A DNA stretch of 64,000 nt from Simmondsia chinensis (Eukaryota; Streptophyta; Magnoliopsida; Caryophyllales; Simmondsiaceae): contig JAGTTD010000005.1 in assembly GCA_018398585.1 (NCBI GenBank), positions 34,288,750 to 34,352,749 of the forward strand, given 5' to 3'. The position numbers were made by a program, and so were the translations under genes. Each line of letters opens with the position of its first letter. The first letter of the stretch is position 1. Below are positions 44,045-55,491 of this stretch, piece by piece. Below the pieces are notes generated by a model. The model was not told the origin of the DNA. It saw nothing but the letters and a program-made list of their open reading frames with translations, and did no database searches.

Positions 44045-44797
44045 ACGAGGAAGGAAGCAAGGAAGATTTGGAAAGCAGGGAACGAGATAGGACTTTACTG
44101 GAATGATTGTCGTGTGAATGATATTGAGGCGCAATTAAGAAAAGGAAAGGGACTCAAGAGAGTAGAGAAGAGGCGGAAACAAGTGGATACCAAAGGTAAA
44201 GGGAAGAAATGATGAGGGCTCAGAAAACTAATAGAAGAAAAAGGATACTTGTATGGAATGAGTATGAGTATGGAGTATGGAGTATGGATTAAATACAAAG
44301 ACAAAGAAGAGGATGATCTAAAAAGCAAGGAATGCAGAAGTACGGAAGCTTTGAATGGCCCATTCTTATTAATGGAACATGAACAAGGTGTTGAATTGGG
44401 TGAAAGTCTTGGATTGTCAAAGATAGTAAGGAATATGAAGGAATTCAGAACATGTGTTGAAGGAGCTTGGATGGTTGGTTGATCTGGAGGGATTTCTACG
44501 AAGCTATTAAGGATTGAGGAATGCAAAATTACTACGCATATTGGATGATAAATTCCCCTACAAATTGAATCTTCCTAAGGAAAGTATTGAGATGGACAGC
44601 TTTCAATCATCAGTGTATCGAAGCCAAAGATCTTCCTGACTCTATAGCAAAGAATGTAGCATCAATTCAGCATCGACGAAAACCATGGATGTTATGGATT
44701 GTACTGCGTAAAGAAGGAATCCTGTGTTTTATTATCTTTTGATGTCTTGTGACGTTGTATGACAATTTTGATTAATGAAACTCCAATTATAAAAAAA
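44045..44797 (+). mobile_element. PolyA retroposon (probable L1-type LINE 3' end)
   Basis: A 753 bp insert ending in A12, flanked by near-identical 17-20 bp copies of aaggtaattattattct (from 44025 and from 44798, one mismatch). The first part (to about 44205) encodes a basic stretch (QLRKGKGLKRVEKRRKQVDT). Later VELGESLGLSKIVRNMKEF resembles the end of plant L1 ORF1. The 3' part is AT-rich with 'gattaatgaaactccaatta' before the tail. The duplication and polyA prove retroposition; L1 identity is inference, and a processed gene copy is not excluded. Confidence 0.75.
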
Positions 44798-44817
44798 AAA
44801 AAGGTAATTAATATTCT

Positions 44818-46065
44818 TAAAGAGGATAGTTATATTATTATAATTTGTTCCAATGCCAATTTTTTAAAATAAAAATTCACCTAATTTTGATAAAGACTCG
44901 ATTTATAATATATGAACATTTAAAATTTTGAATAATAAAATTTTTAAAACTTAAAATATTTTATTATATATATAGAAATATTGATTTACACAAGTGAGAA
45001 AGTCCCCTAAAATAGTTATCTTCTTTGTTTTTGTTTTTTGTTTCATGTTTCTTGTTGAAAACTTAATTTTTAATTTTTTTAAAACTAAAAATATAAATAG
45101 AAAATAATAGCACATAGAAATCTATTTTCTTTTGTTTTCCTTTTCCTTCTTGAGGACTGTTGTTTAATATTTTGTATATTTTTTTTATCTCAGTGCTATT
45201 TTTTTCTGATAGATGGACAAAACTAGGTGCGCTCATTATCATTTGGTTGTACTGTTTAACAAATCGATTCGGTAAGTATTTAATAAATTTGTGAAAATTT
45301 AATAAGTGTATCACTCATTTAAAATCAATTAACCGGAATTTCGGTAATTTTCTGTTAGATCGATTTGCATAATTGGTTAACCACTTGTGTAAAAAGAAAT
45401 TGAACTATATTTTCACTCATATAAACTTCAAAAATTTTGCTACTTTCATTTACCAAAAAACCGACAAAATGAATAAAATATATAATATCCAAAGTACCAA
45501 ACAATGCTTGCAGTCAGTTGTGATAATAGAAGTCTTTTATGTTAATTTAATAAATAAAGGGGAAAATGCTAAGATCTAGAACAGGAAAAAGAGGAAATAA
45601 GACATTGAATTTAGGGGAAAAAATGACTACAAATGCAAAAAGTTGAAACTAGATGAAATCGAACTTATGAACTTACAAAATTAAATATGAGTACCTATCC
45701 ATTAAGCCATAACTTACAATGCATGTAAATATCACAATCTGTTTATGCGGTTAACCGAGTGAAACCCATGAAACGTAATAGCCTAGATTAATAGAACTTT
45801 TACCAACTTGATAATCAAATCACTTTTTCCAACTCAATAATCAAAATTTTCGGTTCAATTTTTTTGATTTCGGGTTTTTGTCAACAACCCGAGGGAAAAT
45901 GACACAACAACACTATTTCTTTTACTGTAAGAAAAATTTTATTTTTCCACTAGCATATTTTTTATTTTCTAAAGCTCAATTATGAACCAAAACGCAATAA
46001 GATTATATACTCCTACACGAAACATGGATCTTCCACATGATCATTATGTGTCATATTTTTTTTCT
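44818..46065. other. AT-rich spacer
   Basis: No domain or repeat boundary recognised. A run of short plus- and minus-strand frames reflects composition only. 'ggttaaccacttg' and 'gcggttaaccgagtgaaac' near 45365 and 45748 are reminiscent of the GGTTAACCG motif in the MITE at 4 kb. Confidence 0.5.
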
Positions 46066-47105
46066 TTCCTTTGATAATTAGCGACAGAGTCGCGACACAT
46101 AGCAGGCAACTCGAACAAATGAGCCATAAGCCAACCCGTATAAGGACAGGAATCAAAACAAAAGAAACAATACAAACATGAATACAAGCAAAAACGGGCA
46201 TACACTAAGAGCCTCAAACACTACTAGGGAAGACCGAAAATAGGACAAACCACAAGATAGGAATATAGGACAGTCAAGCCCCTAATCTATCGAAGCAAAG
46301 CACTTAGTACAATCGGATCATAACCGTCAAAACCCAGTTCTAGTCTTTTCCCCATCTCCCACATGCACTCCGCAACAAGGATCTTACTGGCATCTTTAAC
46401 ACTATTATCCCCTTTTCACTAGATTCCACTTTTTTTGTTTGCCGGAGGCCTTCGCTGATCTCTTTGTGCTATTTCTGGGCGACATGTCCTTTAGGAAATC
46501 TTTTAGCTCTCACTTAACTTGCTCTTTCATCTTACGCTTCAACGCTCTCCGACCCCTTTTTGTCGCACTCCCACGACTTATGGGTCTGACGCACTGCCAA
46601 CACTTTTTCCCTTTTCCGTGCAACTGTGCTAGACTCCTCCAAAAAAGACACCGACACCTGGATATTGCTAGGCAAACTTTCCTCTATGCGTGCGGTTCTT
46701 GCCAAGGTAGGGGGCTCGAAACCCGACGGAAACTCAGGCCCAGAGGACCCTACGTCATTACCACTTATGGCGTCCCGGGCGTCGTTCTCATGAGACGATG
46801 TCTAATCATGAGACTGAACTATTTCGGCTCTATCTTTCTCGACCCACGGTAGGGGGAGAAGAAAGTGTTGGTTTACTCGAACTTCCTGGATTGGTAGTTG
46901 AGCAACAGGCTCGGGGAAGGGAGGAGGAAGAGATGCACGCTGACAATGGCAATCCTAGGCCCATTTCCCGATACATTGACCATCAAGAAGAATAGCAGTC
47001 TCACCCAAAGCTTGCCCAAGAAATCTTACGCCTTCATTCACTAACCTTGAATAGGGAATTACAGAGTACTCACAATCACCCATGACAGCTGTCATCTGCT
47101 TAGGA
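46066..47105 (-). mobile_element. L1-type LINE, ORF1-only family, copy 3 (5'-truncated)
   Basis: Minus strand, 5' part: YSRLVNEGVRFLGQ then AILLDGQCIGKW, matching the other copies. Then GPEFPSGFEPP, a basic stretch with EFLKDMS-like residues, and the ORF1 end AECMWEMGKRLELGFDGYDP followed by IVLSALLR and TAG (46300). The 3' region continues with tttgaggctcttagtgtatg, 'gagttgcctgctatgtgtcg', 'gactctgtcgctaattat' and an A-rich tail (T-rich on plus, 46050-46066). As in copy 2 there is no ORF2 between the ORF1 stop and the 3' region. The duplication was not resolved. Confidence 0.75.
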
Positions 47106-47889
47106 AAAGAATAAACCTATGAGGTATACCGTACCAAAGTTGTGCAAGCTTTGTCTCGTTGTGTATACGAAGAAATTGAGCTTTAAGCTTAATTAATTTT
47201 CGATATATATATATAGTGAGAGAATTCGCAACACAAATTGGGTGCACTCATGAAAGCGAGACTCAAGGTAACACTCAAAGTATGTAACGCAAAGAATGAA
47301 TACAGTAAAGTAAAATAATATTATCCCAAAATACCCTCCATCAAACAACCCATTTATGACACTAGTTATACCAGCATTCCAACTTAATTAATGTCTAATA
47401 ATCACGGGTTAGGACAGACCTATCATGTCCATCCCCATTTTGCGTCATGTCATCTTCCCATTTGATTGACATTGGTATCTTTTATAGATACACCAAAAAA
47501 GGCAATTAACACATTCTTGGAGAATATCAATACAATTATCCCTAATTTGGCTAAAGCTTGTCTTGAAGCTAATCCCCTACCTTCTCTTAGATTTATTCTT
47601 CCACTTCTTCGACGTTTTCTACCAAAGTGCATGTCTTCTAACAGACTCTCAATCAAATATTTGATGTTATTTTTATTTTTGTGAAATTAAAATTTATATT
47701 TTTAGAAGTCATATTTTTCTTTTATAATTTTCACTTAAACTAATAAAAACCCAAAAAAGAAAAATTGTTATCAAAATCCAAATAATAAATCATTAAAATG
47801 ATACTAAACAAGGCCTCTGCATATCCTGATTATATATATTTATATATTCTTTTAAAAATAAAAGGTAAAACCATGGTTGAAACATCTTA
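47106..47889. other. Unassigned spacer
   Basis: Includes an (AT)n patch near 47205-47216 and a short open stretch (47466-47684 plus, 47450-47656 minus) without recognised similarity; nothing supports a gene. Confidence 0.4.
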
Positions 47890-48290
47890 CAGACGTTCTC
47901 TCAAGAGAGGAAATCTCAAAGCTTCACCCGAAAGAGAGGAAGGCACGAGAGCCTGATCCCAAATGGTGACGCCATGCCCTCATGATCGACATTTGCTAGC
48001 CAGCTAGCTGACCGGTTTGCTTTTCTAAAAATGTGATTGAAAAAAATATGATCAATTAAGGAACTGATAGTTTCAATGTATTCTACAATAGTCGTAATCT
48101 CAACAAGGGTGAAATAAGAGCCCATAAGGTCTGTCAGTGACAGTCTCATTCTCATTTTCAAAAATAATTCTAGACCCACCAACAAATTATTATTATATGT
48201 TTGAAAATAAATGGCGGCTCTCATATTTATGTCCACATTAAAATCCAATAGCACAAAACATTGTATATGGGATTGATTGAACAAGCTGAA
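47890..48290 (-). pseudogene. RNase H-like remnant (RVT_3 type)
   Basis: The minus-strand frame has CFVLLDFNVDINMRAAI, then SYFTLVEITTIVEYIETISS and FNHIFRKANRSASWLANVDH. The last segment matches the H-x-x-R-x-A-N-x-x-A-x-x-L-A end of RNase H domains found in plant L1 LINE proteins and related solitary proteins. The catalytic Asp/Glu positions upstream are not all evident. It is probably a broken L1 ORF2 end, but nothing else of that element is recognisable nearby. Confidence 0.5.
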
Positions 48291-48646
48291 AAAAACTTGT
48301 TTTCAGAGATATTTTTTACAGAAATACTTTTATAAAATCTGTTTTCAATGAGAAGTTTTTATATAATTTTTTGTAAGATTTTGCTTCTACTTTTGTTGTG
48401 ATAGTGTTAATTTTTTATTTCTATTTAAAAGTAGAAAAATAGTTTCTCCTTTTATTTAAAATATTTTTTTTTTAGACTAAATACTCTCAAATCCTGAAAT
48501 AATATTTTTTCTGAAAATATTTTTTTTCAAAAAATAAGTTTAAATATGAAATTATATGATCATTTTAATCAAGTTCTTAAAATGTAGGTTATGTTTGGGA
48601 AAAACTTTTAGCTAAATTTTCGTATAGTGTTTACCATTCCAATTAG

Positions 48647-49525
48647 GCTGGCAGTAACAGGATTAAAGTAAGCTGGCAAAAGTGGAGGATGGCATCCGGG
48701 GTACTGTGTGATAGAAAGTTCCTGCTAAAGTTAAAGGAAAAATACTATAAGATGGTAGTCAGACCGGCTATGTTATATGGGGCAGAGTGTCGACAAATGA
48801 AACAAAATCAAGCACAGAGGATGAAGGTGGCAGAGATGAGGATGCTACGATGGATGTGTGGCCACACAAGAAAGGATAGGATTAGGAATGATGTGATACG
48901 AGGTAAGCTGGGTGTAGCCTCGATCGAGGATAAATTGAGGGAGCACCGCCTAAGATGGTTTGGACATGTTAGCAAAAAACCGACCTCAGCCCCAGTCAGG
49001 AGGTGTGAATAGCTAAACACAAAGATAAGAAGAAGAAGGAGGGGCAGACCAAAGAAGAGTTGGCTGGAGACGATTCGTTAAGACCTAACCCACCTAAACA
49101 TAAGAGAGGAGATGGCCTCAGATAGGACACGTTGGAGGGCTAGCATTAGGTAGCGGAGATGGCAGAGTAGAGTAGTAAGGGGAGTGGCTGGTAGTTTAAG
49201 ATTCTGAGGCAAGCATAACCTCTAATGTAGCACTTTTAGGCTAGCTAAGTCCCTAATCATGCCCATTCTCCCGTTTGTTCTTCTTCTTCTTCTTCTTCTT
49301 CTTCTTCTTCTTCTCTTCTTCTTTTACTTTTTCCTCTATATGCATGTTATTGATTGGTGGTTTATCTGCAGGCACTCAACTACTTCAGGTTGGGGGTCCC
49401 CGGAAACAGTTTCTTTTCTTGACGGAAGGGGTAAGGCTGCATCCATCACCCCCCCCCCCCCCAGACCCTACGTTCTGCGGGAGCCGCAAGGCACTGGGAC
49501 TGTTATTGTTGTTGTTGTTGTTGTT
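48647..49525 (+). mobile_element. RTE-type LINE, longest fragment, perfect TSD
   Basis: An 879 bp insert between a perfect 18 bp duplication, gtttaccattccaattag (48629-48646 and 49526-49543). From 48689 it reads MASGVLCDRKFLLKLKEKYY, VVRPAMLYGAECRQMK, VAEMRMLRWMCGHTRKD, IEDKLREHRLRWFGHVSKKP and APVRRCE, then a TAG. Similarity continues in a second frame (GRPKKSWLETIR, EEMASDRTRWRASI). This is the C-terminal part of an RTE polyprotein, just after the reverse transcriptase. The 3' region has a (TTC)n tract (49277-49323), the shared module with a C run, and a (TTG)n tail. It is 5' truncated, as usual for LINEs. Confidence 0.95.
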
Positions 49526-49543
49526 GTTTACCATTCCAATTAG

Positions 49544-49942
49544 TCAGACAAGTAAGCGGTATGTGCAGTAACTATTTCATTTGGATAAGATTTAGTTCTT
49601 TCACCAGTCAAGAAGCTAATGCTATTTTAATAACGAGTTTTTTAATTAACATTTTTGTCAACTTTTAGCGCTTAACTACAGCTTTTTAGAGCTAAAAAGC
49701 TAGCATTTAGAAAGTTATGAAAAATAGGTTTTTCTTCTTAAAAACAAATTGAAGGGAAATAAAATTAAACTTTTATCCAATTATTGTTGATATACATGAT
49801 ACACATATATACTAATGCTTTATTTTATTTAAAAAATATTTTTTTAAAGGTATTTATTGAGTTAGAAAAAAATTAGTTGATAAAAATATCTACTATCTTT
49901 TTATTATCTAAAACATTTAATACATTTGTAAGTACATACAGA

Positions 49943-50004
<62 letters not shown>

Positions 50005-51464
50005 ACTCATATATATTAACTAAAGTTATTTAGTTGATAGTTAAAAGTTATCTCAGTTGTCATCTAACCATCAAAATTGAAGTGCTATCAGCTATCAAAT
50101 ATCAACTAACAGCCAACAGCTAATAACTAACAACTTACATCAAACATAATCGTAATTTGCGAGGTTGAATACTTTGAATAGGATGTTCTGCCTTCGAAGT
50201 TCAATATTGGCAGTATTTTATTATTAGACTAAGGTCCCATTAGCAAAATGTTCACAATGCAAGCAAAAATAATTGCAAAAAACAACACATAAAATTTACG
50301 TTGAACCTCTTCCAACTAGAATAAAAGCTATAGGATTCAATTGGTGTCTCATTTATTATGGTCGGATATGGGTCGGTTCAAATTGGATTGATGAGTAGAT
50401 TTGTGTTGGGATCATTACATCCGACTTGATGGGGCCATGTTAAAATATTACCCTTTTACTTAATTTTAGACTCCATTTGTTTGGGAGAAATCTACATTTA
50501 GGAAGTGGTTTTCTCCTTTTCTATTGTTTGGCGCGAGTTTTGCTTCTGAAAAAGCCTTTCTGATATAAAATCTTTTCCATCAAATGTAGGGAAATGACTT
50601 CCCCTTTCAAAATAAGAGAAGTCATCATTCCAAGTGATCTAATGAAGTTCTAAGGTATACATCAGTCCGATGATAGATCCAAAATGAATTTGGCGGGATC
50701 TTAGATCGCTAGAGGTAATAATGTGGGACAAGAACTGGGCGAAAAAAGATTAATCAACTCCAAATCCTAGAATGAATTTTGTGGTTCCTTTTGATTTTTT
50801 GTTTCTAACTTATATTTTGTATTTGAAATATTTTTACTAATTCACGCTATGATAAATATTATAATTAGTAAATATTGTTTACATCAAACTGAACATCAAA
50901 TTTTTTTTTATAGATTATGTTCTTTTTTAGAAAATACTTTTTTTTGATATATGTGTTTAGGAAAAATCTCACTCAAGTACCCTAGGTTTGACCATTTACT
51001 ACCTAGGTACCTAGCATTTGAATGCATACAATGGAGTACCTTAAAGTTTAAATATTTTATTACTTAGGTATTCTGAAGTTTTAAAATTTTATCAATCAGG
51101 TGCCTTTATTAAAATTCGATGGATTTTTGATAGAAAATGCTAAGCTAGAACATTTGATTCCGACAATATAAGTATTCTCATTAGAATTTAATGAGTTTTT
51201 GCTAAAAAATGCTAAAATGGCATATGATTTTGGCCATATTTAGGTAGTTTATATCAACATACAATGAACTTTTTATTGTAATTTGGAGGAAAAATTGATA
51301 TGGCTGTAAATATTATCATAATTATGTATTATATTAGCACTTTTATATTTGATTAGATTCTTACAAGAAATTCATCAAATTTTGATATATGGTAGTGTGA
51401 AAATATTCAACTTCATGGTATCTCAATATATATATTGAAATGTTAGCATAGGTAATAAATGATC
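49544..51464. other. AT-rich spacer, MITE-like traces
   Basis: Contains the (AT)n tract listed separately, a stretch near 50030-50150 rich in 'agctatcaaatatcaactaa'-type motifs common in plant MITE ends, and at 50950-51460 a degenerate repeat of 'ggtacct..' and 'taggtac..' phrases. No gene. Element limits could not be set. Confidence 0.45.
49943..50000. repeat. (AT)n microsatellite
   Basis: About 58 bp of uninterrupted alternating AT. Confidence 0.95.
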
Positions 51465-51810
51465 TGTAAGGAAAAACTTGAACAAATTTGATATGCTCTT
51501 ATATCAATTTGTTAGAAATCTGGACAAATCTGATATTCTATGGTACCAATTTGTAAAGAAAGTAATATCTTCCTAATACGGGACTTAACACCCCAAGAAC
51601 AGGATTTGATTCAAATACTATCACATAAGAGAAGTAAATAACAGGATAAAAGAGAATAAATGAAGAAGACAATGATTTATGTGGAAACCGCTCTTCAATC
51701 GAGAGGGGGAAAAACTACGGGTAGAGATGAAGAATCTTTATTGATCAAAATAATGAAAAAATTATAAAGACACTTCCTCAGAACGAGATCTATGGAAGAA
51801 TAACAGGGGC

Positions 51811-51847
<37 letters not shown>

Positions 51848-52121
51848 ATGATGACGGCTGGCTCTCTCTTAATTTGGATTACATACCTAAAACAGAAACC
51901 CTCACGTCATATTTATACTGAGCGAATTAGGTCACTATTTGGGCTCCCGATCGATCGGCCCTTCCCTATCAAACGGCGGAGTCTCTGCTGCTCCCATGCT
52001 CCAACGCTGCACTCGATCGATTGGACGTTCCCTCGATCGATTGGACATTCTCCCAATCGATCGGCTTGCTCACGGCGAGACTTATAACTAAATTACAAAA
52101 AATTTGAGGCATATCCTAACA
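51465..52121 (-). mobile_element. 3' LTR of the copia element
   Basis: 657 bp, TGTAAGG to CCTAACA on the plus strand. It includes a (CT)n tract at 51818-51844 and four CGATCGAT-type sites (51948-52064). The LTR-sense TATA box is AGTATAAATATGAC at about 51907-51920. Confidence 0.9.
51907..51920 (-). promoter_or_regulatory. LTR TATA box
   Basis: Minus strand AGTATAAATATGAC. The matching place in the 5' LTR (about 54366-54376) has become TAGAAATATGAT, so the 5' copy has lost a canonical TATA box. Confidence 0.6.
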
Positions 52122-52135
52122 AATTTCCACCTTAA
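52122..52135 (-). other. Polypurine tract of the copia element
   Basis: Minus strand AAGGTGGAAATT directly before the TG of the 3' LTR. Confidence 0.75.
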
Positions 52136-52139
52136 CTCA

Positions 52140-53893
52140 AATTTAAACATAAAAGAACTTTCCCCACCTTCTCCACAAAATACCCCACACGAGGTTATCT
52201 CAACAAAACACAAAACCTAACCAAGTCCGAGCGGTGCTTGAACTTTCTGCTAGGTAGCACTTGAGTGAACATATCTGTGAGGTTATTAGTAATACCAAGC
52301 TTCTTCTTCTCTGAATTGGCTCTTGACACATCTTCTGAAATAGCCACCTGCTGCTAAACTGAGTTACTTAACTGAAACTGAACTCCCTCCAACTTATTCA
52401 CTTGACCTAAATTACAAACAACAGATGACATCTTCTATGGACTCAATAATGAAGACTCATCAAGCATGATATCTCTACTTATCAGGAATTGTTTAAAGCG
52501 AACTCTTTTCTGCTCCCATAAATTCCATGTTCACAAGATTTCAGTCCTGTAGACTGACCACACAACGAGCCCCTTTTACTGAGCTCAAACAGACCCTTAT
52601 CACCTGAATGACCCAACCTCGTGCCCCATGACTTTGTGATATGTAGTTCTGTCAATGATGATGGTGAAGATATCTTAACTGATCTTGCAACTCTGGAACT
52701 GACAAGTTCATATAATATTCCTACCCTTCTACCTTTAATCACAACTAAAGCGCCCTTAATGACCTTCATAACTCCATCTTCAGCTATATACCTGTACCCA
52801 TGTGACTCAAGAGTACCTAAAGAGATGAGATTCTTCTTCAAATTAGGAATGTGATGAACATCGCTCAAAGTCCTGATAGTACTATCGAATATCTTAATAC
52901 GAATTGTTCCTATACCCAAAACTCTGCCTGTAGCATCATTGCCCATCAAAGCAACTCCACCTTGAATTGACTCGTACATGGAAAACCAATCTCGATTGGG
53001 ACAAACATGATAGGAGCAACCCGAATCCAAAATTCAACTATCTCTAAAACTGGATTGAGGTTCAGACACAGACAATATATCACCATCATTCTCATCTTCA
53101 ACTACAACACTAGCTGCTGCAGATCTCTGGTCAGACCTGTTATTTGCTTCTAGTTTCCTCTAAAGCTTGTAACAGTCTCTCTTAATATGCCCTTTCTTAT
53201 GACAGTAATTATAGGATAGATCTTGATGTTTAGGCTTAGACTTGTTTTCACTATGATCATATTCTTTAGACTTGGTTCTCCCTCTCACAAATAAACCAAT
53301 ACCTAAGTTCTGAACGGAGTCAGACAACTCCTTATCTACTCTTTCTTTATTTAGTAGGTTTCTCTTAACTTCATCAATTGTGATAGTTGACCTACCACCA
53401 TAAATCATGCTTTCTACGAAGCCTTTATAAGAGGTAAAGAGTGACCATAACAATAGCATTGCTTGATCTTCATCCTTAGGAGCATCATCAAGCTCCTTTA
53501 ATTCTTGAATTAACAAATTAAATTCATTAACATGATTCTTAAGTGATATACCTTCTGACATATGAAACGTGAACAACCGTCACTTAACTGTAAGTTTGTT
53601 CAAGACGGACTTAAAACAAAACATCTCTTGCAATTTATCCCACAACTCCTTAGCGGTCTTCACTTCCAGAATTTCTGTCAAAACGTCATCGGTAAGACAC
53701 ATCTGAATTGCCGTAAGAGCCCTTTCGTCTCCTCCTACTGTACTTCGGATGAACTCTCAGGTTCCTTCTCTTTTCTTTTTAAAGCTTTCTTCAAGTCATT
53801 ATGAGTCAAGACGCCCTTAACGTGAACTTTCCATAAACTAAAACTGTCTTGACCACCAAACTTCTCAACTTCAAATTTAACTGCAGACGTCAT
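52140..53893 (-). pseudogene. Ty1-copia gag-pol remnant with large internal deletion
   Basis: The frame starts at 53893 with MTSAVKFEVEKFGGQDSFSL then WKVHVKGVL, a classic copia gag start, and breaks after about 50 codons. 53576-53160 resumes gag (FNLLIQELKELDDAPKDEDQ, LLWSLFTSYKGFVESMIYG) and ends in a zinc knuckle, YNYCHKKGHIKRDC, whose first Cys is replaced. 53030-52482 holds the protease and gag-pre-integrase region: MDSGCSYHVCPNRDWF (catalytic D-S-G retained), VHHIPNLKKNLISLGTLESH, TRLGHSGDKGLFELSKRG, LCGQSTGLKSCEHGI. After DSGxxS the frame runs about 180 codons. The sequence then jumps to the pol C-terminus (NLTDMFTQVLPSRKFKHRSD) near 52270-52210. Integrase and reverse transcriptase are absent. 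Confidence 0.88.
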
Positions 53894-53916
53894 AGTACCA
53901 AATCGAACAAACGCAT

Positions 53917-53930
53917 GCTCTGATACCGAT
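53917..53930 (-). other. Primer-binding site of the copia element
   Basis: Minus strand ATCGGTATCAGAGC directly after the 5' LTR end CCTGACA, complementary to initiator tRNA-Met. Confidence 0.85.
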
Positions 53931-54542
53931 TGTCAGGGAAAAGCTTGAACAAATTTGATATGCTCTGGTATCAATTTGTTAGGAATCTAGACAATTTTGA
54001 TATTCTATGATACCAATTGGTAAAGGAAGTAATATCTTCCTAATGCGGCACTTAACACCCCAAGAACAGGATTCGATTCAAATACTATAACATACAAGAG
54101 AAGTAAATAACGGGACAGAAGAGAATAAATAAAGGAGACAATGATTTACGTGGAAACTGCTCTTCAATCGAGAGGGGGAAAAACCACGGGCGGAGATGGA
54201 GAATCTTTATTGATCAAAGTAATGGAAGAATTACAAAGACACTTCCTTTGAACGAGATCTATGGAAGAATTACAGGGACACTTCCTCTCTCTCTCTCTTT
54301 CTTGATGATGACGGTTGGCTCTCTCTTAATTTAGATTGGATACCTAAAACAGAAACTCTCACATCATATTTCTACTAAGCAAATTAGGTCACGCGTATTT
54401 GGGCTCCCGATCGATCGGCGGAGTCTCTGTGTTCCCATGCTCCAGCGCTGTCCCCGATCGATCGGAGATTCCCTCAATCGATCGGCTTGCTCATGGCGAG
54501 ACTTATAACTAAATTACATAAAATTTGAAGCATATCCTAACA
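53931..54542 (-). mobile_element. 5' LTR of the copia element
   Basis: 612 bp, TGTCAGGG to CCTAACA on the plus strand. It parallels the 3' LTR, with three CGATCGAT-type sites near 54409-54485 where the 3' LTR has four, and a shorter CT tract. Confidence 0.9.
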
Positions 54543-55478
54543 TACTCAAATCTCAAGATACCTTAATAATAATTTCGAATGTATTATATTACTGCTTATA
54601 TGATTCTATGACTATATATGTATAAGATACTTGGTAGAAGATGATTTCTTTAAAACAAACAAGAACATCGCAATGGGAGAGCATGATTTCCGTTGAAACA
54701 AACAACACAAAAACTCAATGGAATTGCCTTTTCCACGGAAAACCTTTTTTCCAAAGGAAAATATTTTCCAGAGAAAGAATACCTCCCTTGAAACAAACGA
54801 AGCCTTAATTTATTGTATGACTAAATTGGCATCATATCGACTATATGGCAAAACTAATTATAAAAGGACTAAATCTACAGTAAATAAAAAATAGAGCAAT
54901 ATTTAAAAAAAAAAAAAAAAAATTTGTGGGCAAAGTGACAAAAAGAGAACAGGGCAAGAAGAAGGATGTGTCCTTAGGAGAGACACAGCTATACAGCCCC
55001 TTAATTGAACACCACATGAAGTGTCCCTCCTTCTCTAGGGCCAAATGCACAATTTGGGGGGCCATTGTAGTTAGAGTTCGTAAAATTTGACATGATATGA
55101 TAATATGATATAAAAACGATATCTATACGGAGGGTTATTTGGGTTGTCGTTTCTTGAGTTGGGTTTACTCGTTTATTCCATTTAAATTGGTAACCTCTGT
55201 TTTAAGTAAAGTGGACATACTTTCTTTTGATGAAATCTGACATGACTTGATAATATAATCCTAAATACTGGGTTTGGGTTTGGGTTGGTGCTTTGGAAGT
55301 ATGATAGAATTTGAGTTGATATATTTAACTTGTTTAGCAGTAGTTCGTACCGCTTTTCCTCTATCAAAAGAAATATTTAACTTGTTTAAGCAGTTGCAAA
55401 ACACGATACAACTTAGTATTGTGGTATAAAAATGACATCAAGATGGTATATTGTTTGGGTTTTTGTTTTTGGAGTTTG
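54543..55478. other. AT-rich spacer
   Basis: Contains an A run near 54904-54921, a 'ttccacggaaaacctttttt' stretch near 54732 typical of plant MITE ends, and periodic 'gggtttgggttgg' sequence near 55265. No gene seen. Confidence 0.5.
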
Positions 55479-55491
55479 GCTAATTCATTTA

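Larger units (their letters stand above)
51465..54542 (-). mobile_element. Ty1-copia element, internally deleted, both LTRs present
   Basis: A 3.08 kb minus-oriented element: 5' LTR 53931-54542, 3' LTR 51465-52121, primer-binding site at 53917-53930 and a polypurine tract at 52122-52135. The coding remainder is gag, a protease/gag-pre-integrase piece and the last pol codons; integrase core, reverse transcriptase and most of RNase H are gone. The two LTRs are alike over their length with scattered substitutions and a longer CT repeat in the 3' one. The expected 5 bp duplication does not match (tgatc left, tactc right), so the ends have mutated or recombined. Confidence 0.9.

Noticed and set aside
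51460..54547. Perfect 5 bp target-site duplication for the copia element
   Set aside because: Flanks read tgatc and tactc; they do not match, so I report the mismatch instead of a duplication.
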